Positions 32,248-33,047 of a stretch of 33,047 nucleotides of DNA are shown here, piece by piece. Location: the NCBI GenBank assembly GCA_002397315.1, contig DHAE01000012.1:1-33047 (forward strand), read 5' to 3'. Below the pieces are notes generated by a model, which did not search any database, was not told the origin of the DNA, and saw only the letters and a list, made by a program, of their open reading frames with translations. The stretch is from Comamonadaceae bacterium UBA4962 (lineage in GTDB: Bacteria; Pseudomonadota; Gammaproteobacteria; Burkholderiales; Burkholderiaceae_C). The position numbers and the translations under genes are program-made. How positions within the stretch are numbered: position 1 is the first letter of the stretch; every line of letters starts with the position of its first letter.

Positions 32248-32256
32248 ACTGTAGCA
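32248..32256 (-). promoter_or_regulatory. Extended -10-like element before the REC-GGDEF gene
   Basis: On the minus strand TGCTACAGT matches the extended -10 form (TGnTAnAnT). It lies about 85 bp upstream of the regulator start. No good -35 is visible. Weak evidence. Confidence 0.3.
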
Positions 32257-32281
32257 CCGGCCATCCGCCGCTGCCGGCCGG

Positions 32282-32318
32282 ACCGTGGCTCCGCCGCCCG
32301 CGGTGCGGTGGCCACGGT
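32282..32318 (-). terminator. Stable hairpin just after lysS
   Basis: ACCGTGGC (32282-32289) pairs with GCCACGGT (32311-32318), with further CCGC/GCGG pairing inside. It begins a few bases beyond the lysS stop codon. No U-run follows, so it is either a Rho-type end or a 3'-stabilising stem. Downstream genes may still be read through. Confidence 0.4.
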
Positions 32319-32324
32319 AAGCGA

Positions 32325-33047
32325 TCAGTGCTCGCGGCGCAGGGCCGGGAACAGGATCACGTCGCGGATGCTCGGGCTGTCCGTGAGCAGCATCATGAGC
32401 CGGTCGATGCCGATGCCGCAGCCACCGGCCGGCGGCATGCCGTATTCCAGGGCGCGCACGAAGTCGTGGTCGAAGTACATGGCCTCGTCGTCGCCGCTGT
32501 CCTTGGCTTCCACCTGCGACTGGAAGCGGGCGGCCTGGTCTTCCGCGTCGTTGAGCTCGGAGAAACCGTTGCCGAACTCGCGGCCCGTGATGTAGAGCTC
32601 GAAGCGCTCCGTTACCTCGGGGCGCGTGTCGTTGGCGCGCGCCAGGGGGCTGATCTCGGTCGGGTGCTCCATGATGAAGGTGGGCTGCCAGAGCTTGTCC
32701 TCCACGGTTTCCTCGAAGTAGAGCACCTGCAGGCCCGCCAGCGTGCGGGTGGAGAGACGGTTCTTCTCCTCGGAGAGGCCGAGCTTGCGCAGCGCGGCGA
32801 TCAGCCAGGCGGCATCGTCCACGCCGTCGCCGGCTTCGGTGTGGCGCAGGATGGCCTCGCGGATCGTCAGGCGCTCGAAGGGCTGAGACAGGTCCACCGC
32901 GCGGCCCTGGTAGGTGAGCTCCAGGCTGCCCGCCGCCTTCATGGCCGCGTCGCGCACGAGCTGCTCGGTGAAGTCCATCAGGTCGCGGTAGTTCCAGTAG
33001 GCCGCGTAGAACTCCATCATCGTGAACTCGGGGTTGTGGCGCACCGA
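32325..33047 (-). CDS. lysS: Lysyl-tRNA synthetase (class II), C-terminal part
   Basis: Charges tRNA-Lys with lysine. 240 residues of the C-terminal catalytic core are visible; the N-terminal anticodon-binding domain lies beyond the window. RHNPEFTMMEFYAAYWNYRDLMD belongs to the motif 2 region. FILEHPTEISPLA appears here as FIMEHPTEISPLARAN, and motif 3 is GGCGIGIDRLMMLLTDSPSIRDVILFPALR at the end. The frame runs open to the window edge. Confidence 0.96.
   Translation of the reverse strand, partial: SVRHNPEFTMMEFYAAYWNYRDLMDFTEQLVRDAAMKAAGSLELTYQGRAVDLSQPFERLTIREAILRHTEAGDGVDDAAWLIAALRKLGLSEEKNRLSTRTLAGLQVLYFEETVEDKLWQPTFIMEHPTEISPLARANDTRPEVTERFELYITGREFGNGFSELNDAEDQAARFQSQVEAKDSGDDEAMYFDHDFVRALEYGMPPAGGCGIGIDRLMMLLTDSPSIRDVILFPALRREH

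Noticed and set aside
1..33047. Mobile elements, CRISPR arrays, defence genes, tRNA or rRNA genes
   Set aside because: I looked for transposases, integrases, regularly spaced repeats, toxin-antitoxin pairs and RNA gene hallmarks and found none; gene content is continuous core genome.

Overview
The window is a GC-rich bacterial chromosome segment that looks like a betaproteobacterium of the Comamonadaceae, probably Acidovorax/Paracidovorax or a close relative. The evidence is the protein sequences, the gene order, and a multi-hairpin intergenic element (24401-24525) of a kind I recall from that family; no database was searched. It is almost all conserved core genome. I see no prophage, insertion sequence, CRISPR array, tRNA or rRNA, and no defence island.

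Layout. (1) 1-2430, minus: ribonuclease E, cut at its C-terminus by the window edge. A 591-bp divergent gap with several hairpins separates it from rluC. (2) 3022-6202, plus: rluC, a HAD phosphatase, a small Rieske protein and an SppA-like S49 peptidase, closed by a symmetric terminator. (3) 6295-7721, minus: maf and an RsmI-like methyltransferase, overlapping by 4 bp. (4) 7748-14205, plus: yceD, rpmF, plsX, fabH, fabD, fabG, acpP and fabF, the classic ribosome/fatty-acid cluster. (5) 14251-18897, plus: an unrecognised membrane protein, then the envelope-stress group rpoE-rseA-rseB-mucD, ending in a terminator. (6) 18898-19369: a gap with promoter-like elements, hairpins, paired DnaA-box-like sites and a strong terminator just before lepA; I read part of it as a candidate small RNA or lepA leader. 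(7) 19370-27840, plus: lepA, lepB, a DUF4845 protein, rnc, era, recO, pdxJ, acpS and nagZ, many overlapping or tightly spaced. (8) 28097-30220, plus: a large DUF3300 lipoprotein with a low-complexity tail. (9) 30254-33047, minus: a small MscS-type channel, a REC-GGDEF regulator and the 3' part of lysS.

How the genes fit together. RNase E, RNase III, RluC, Era, YceD and L32 concern RNA processing and ribosome assembly. PlsX, FabH, FabD, FabG, AcpP and FabF make fatty acids and phospholipid precursors, and AcpS activates AcpP. RpoE, RseA, RseB and MucD sense and repair envelope damage. LepA and LepB act on translation and protein export, and NagZ recycles cell wall.

I found no convincing new multi-gene system. 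The most interesting unexplained signals are non-coding: the mucD-lepA gap, the era-recO hairpin element, the pure-pyrimidine leader of rnc, and the structured rne leader.
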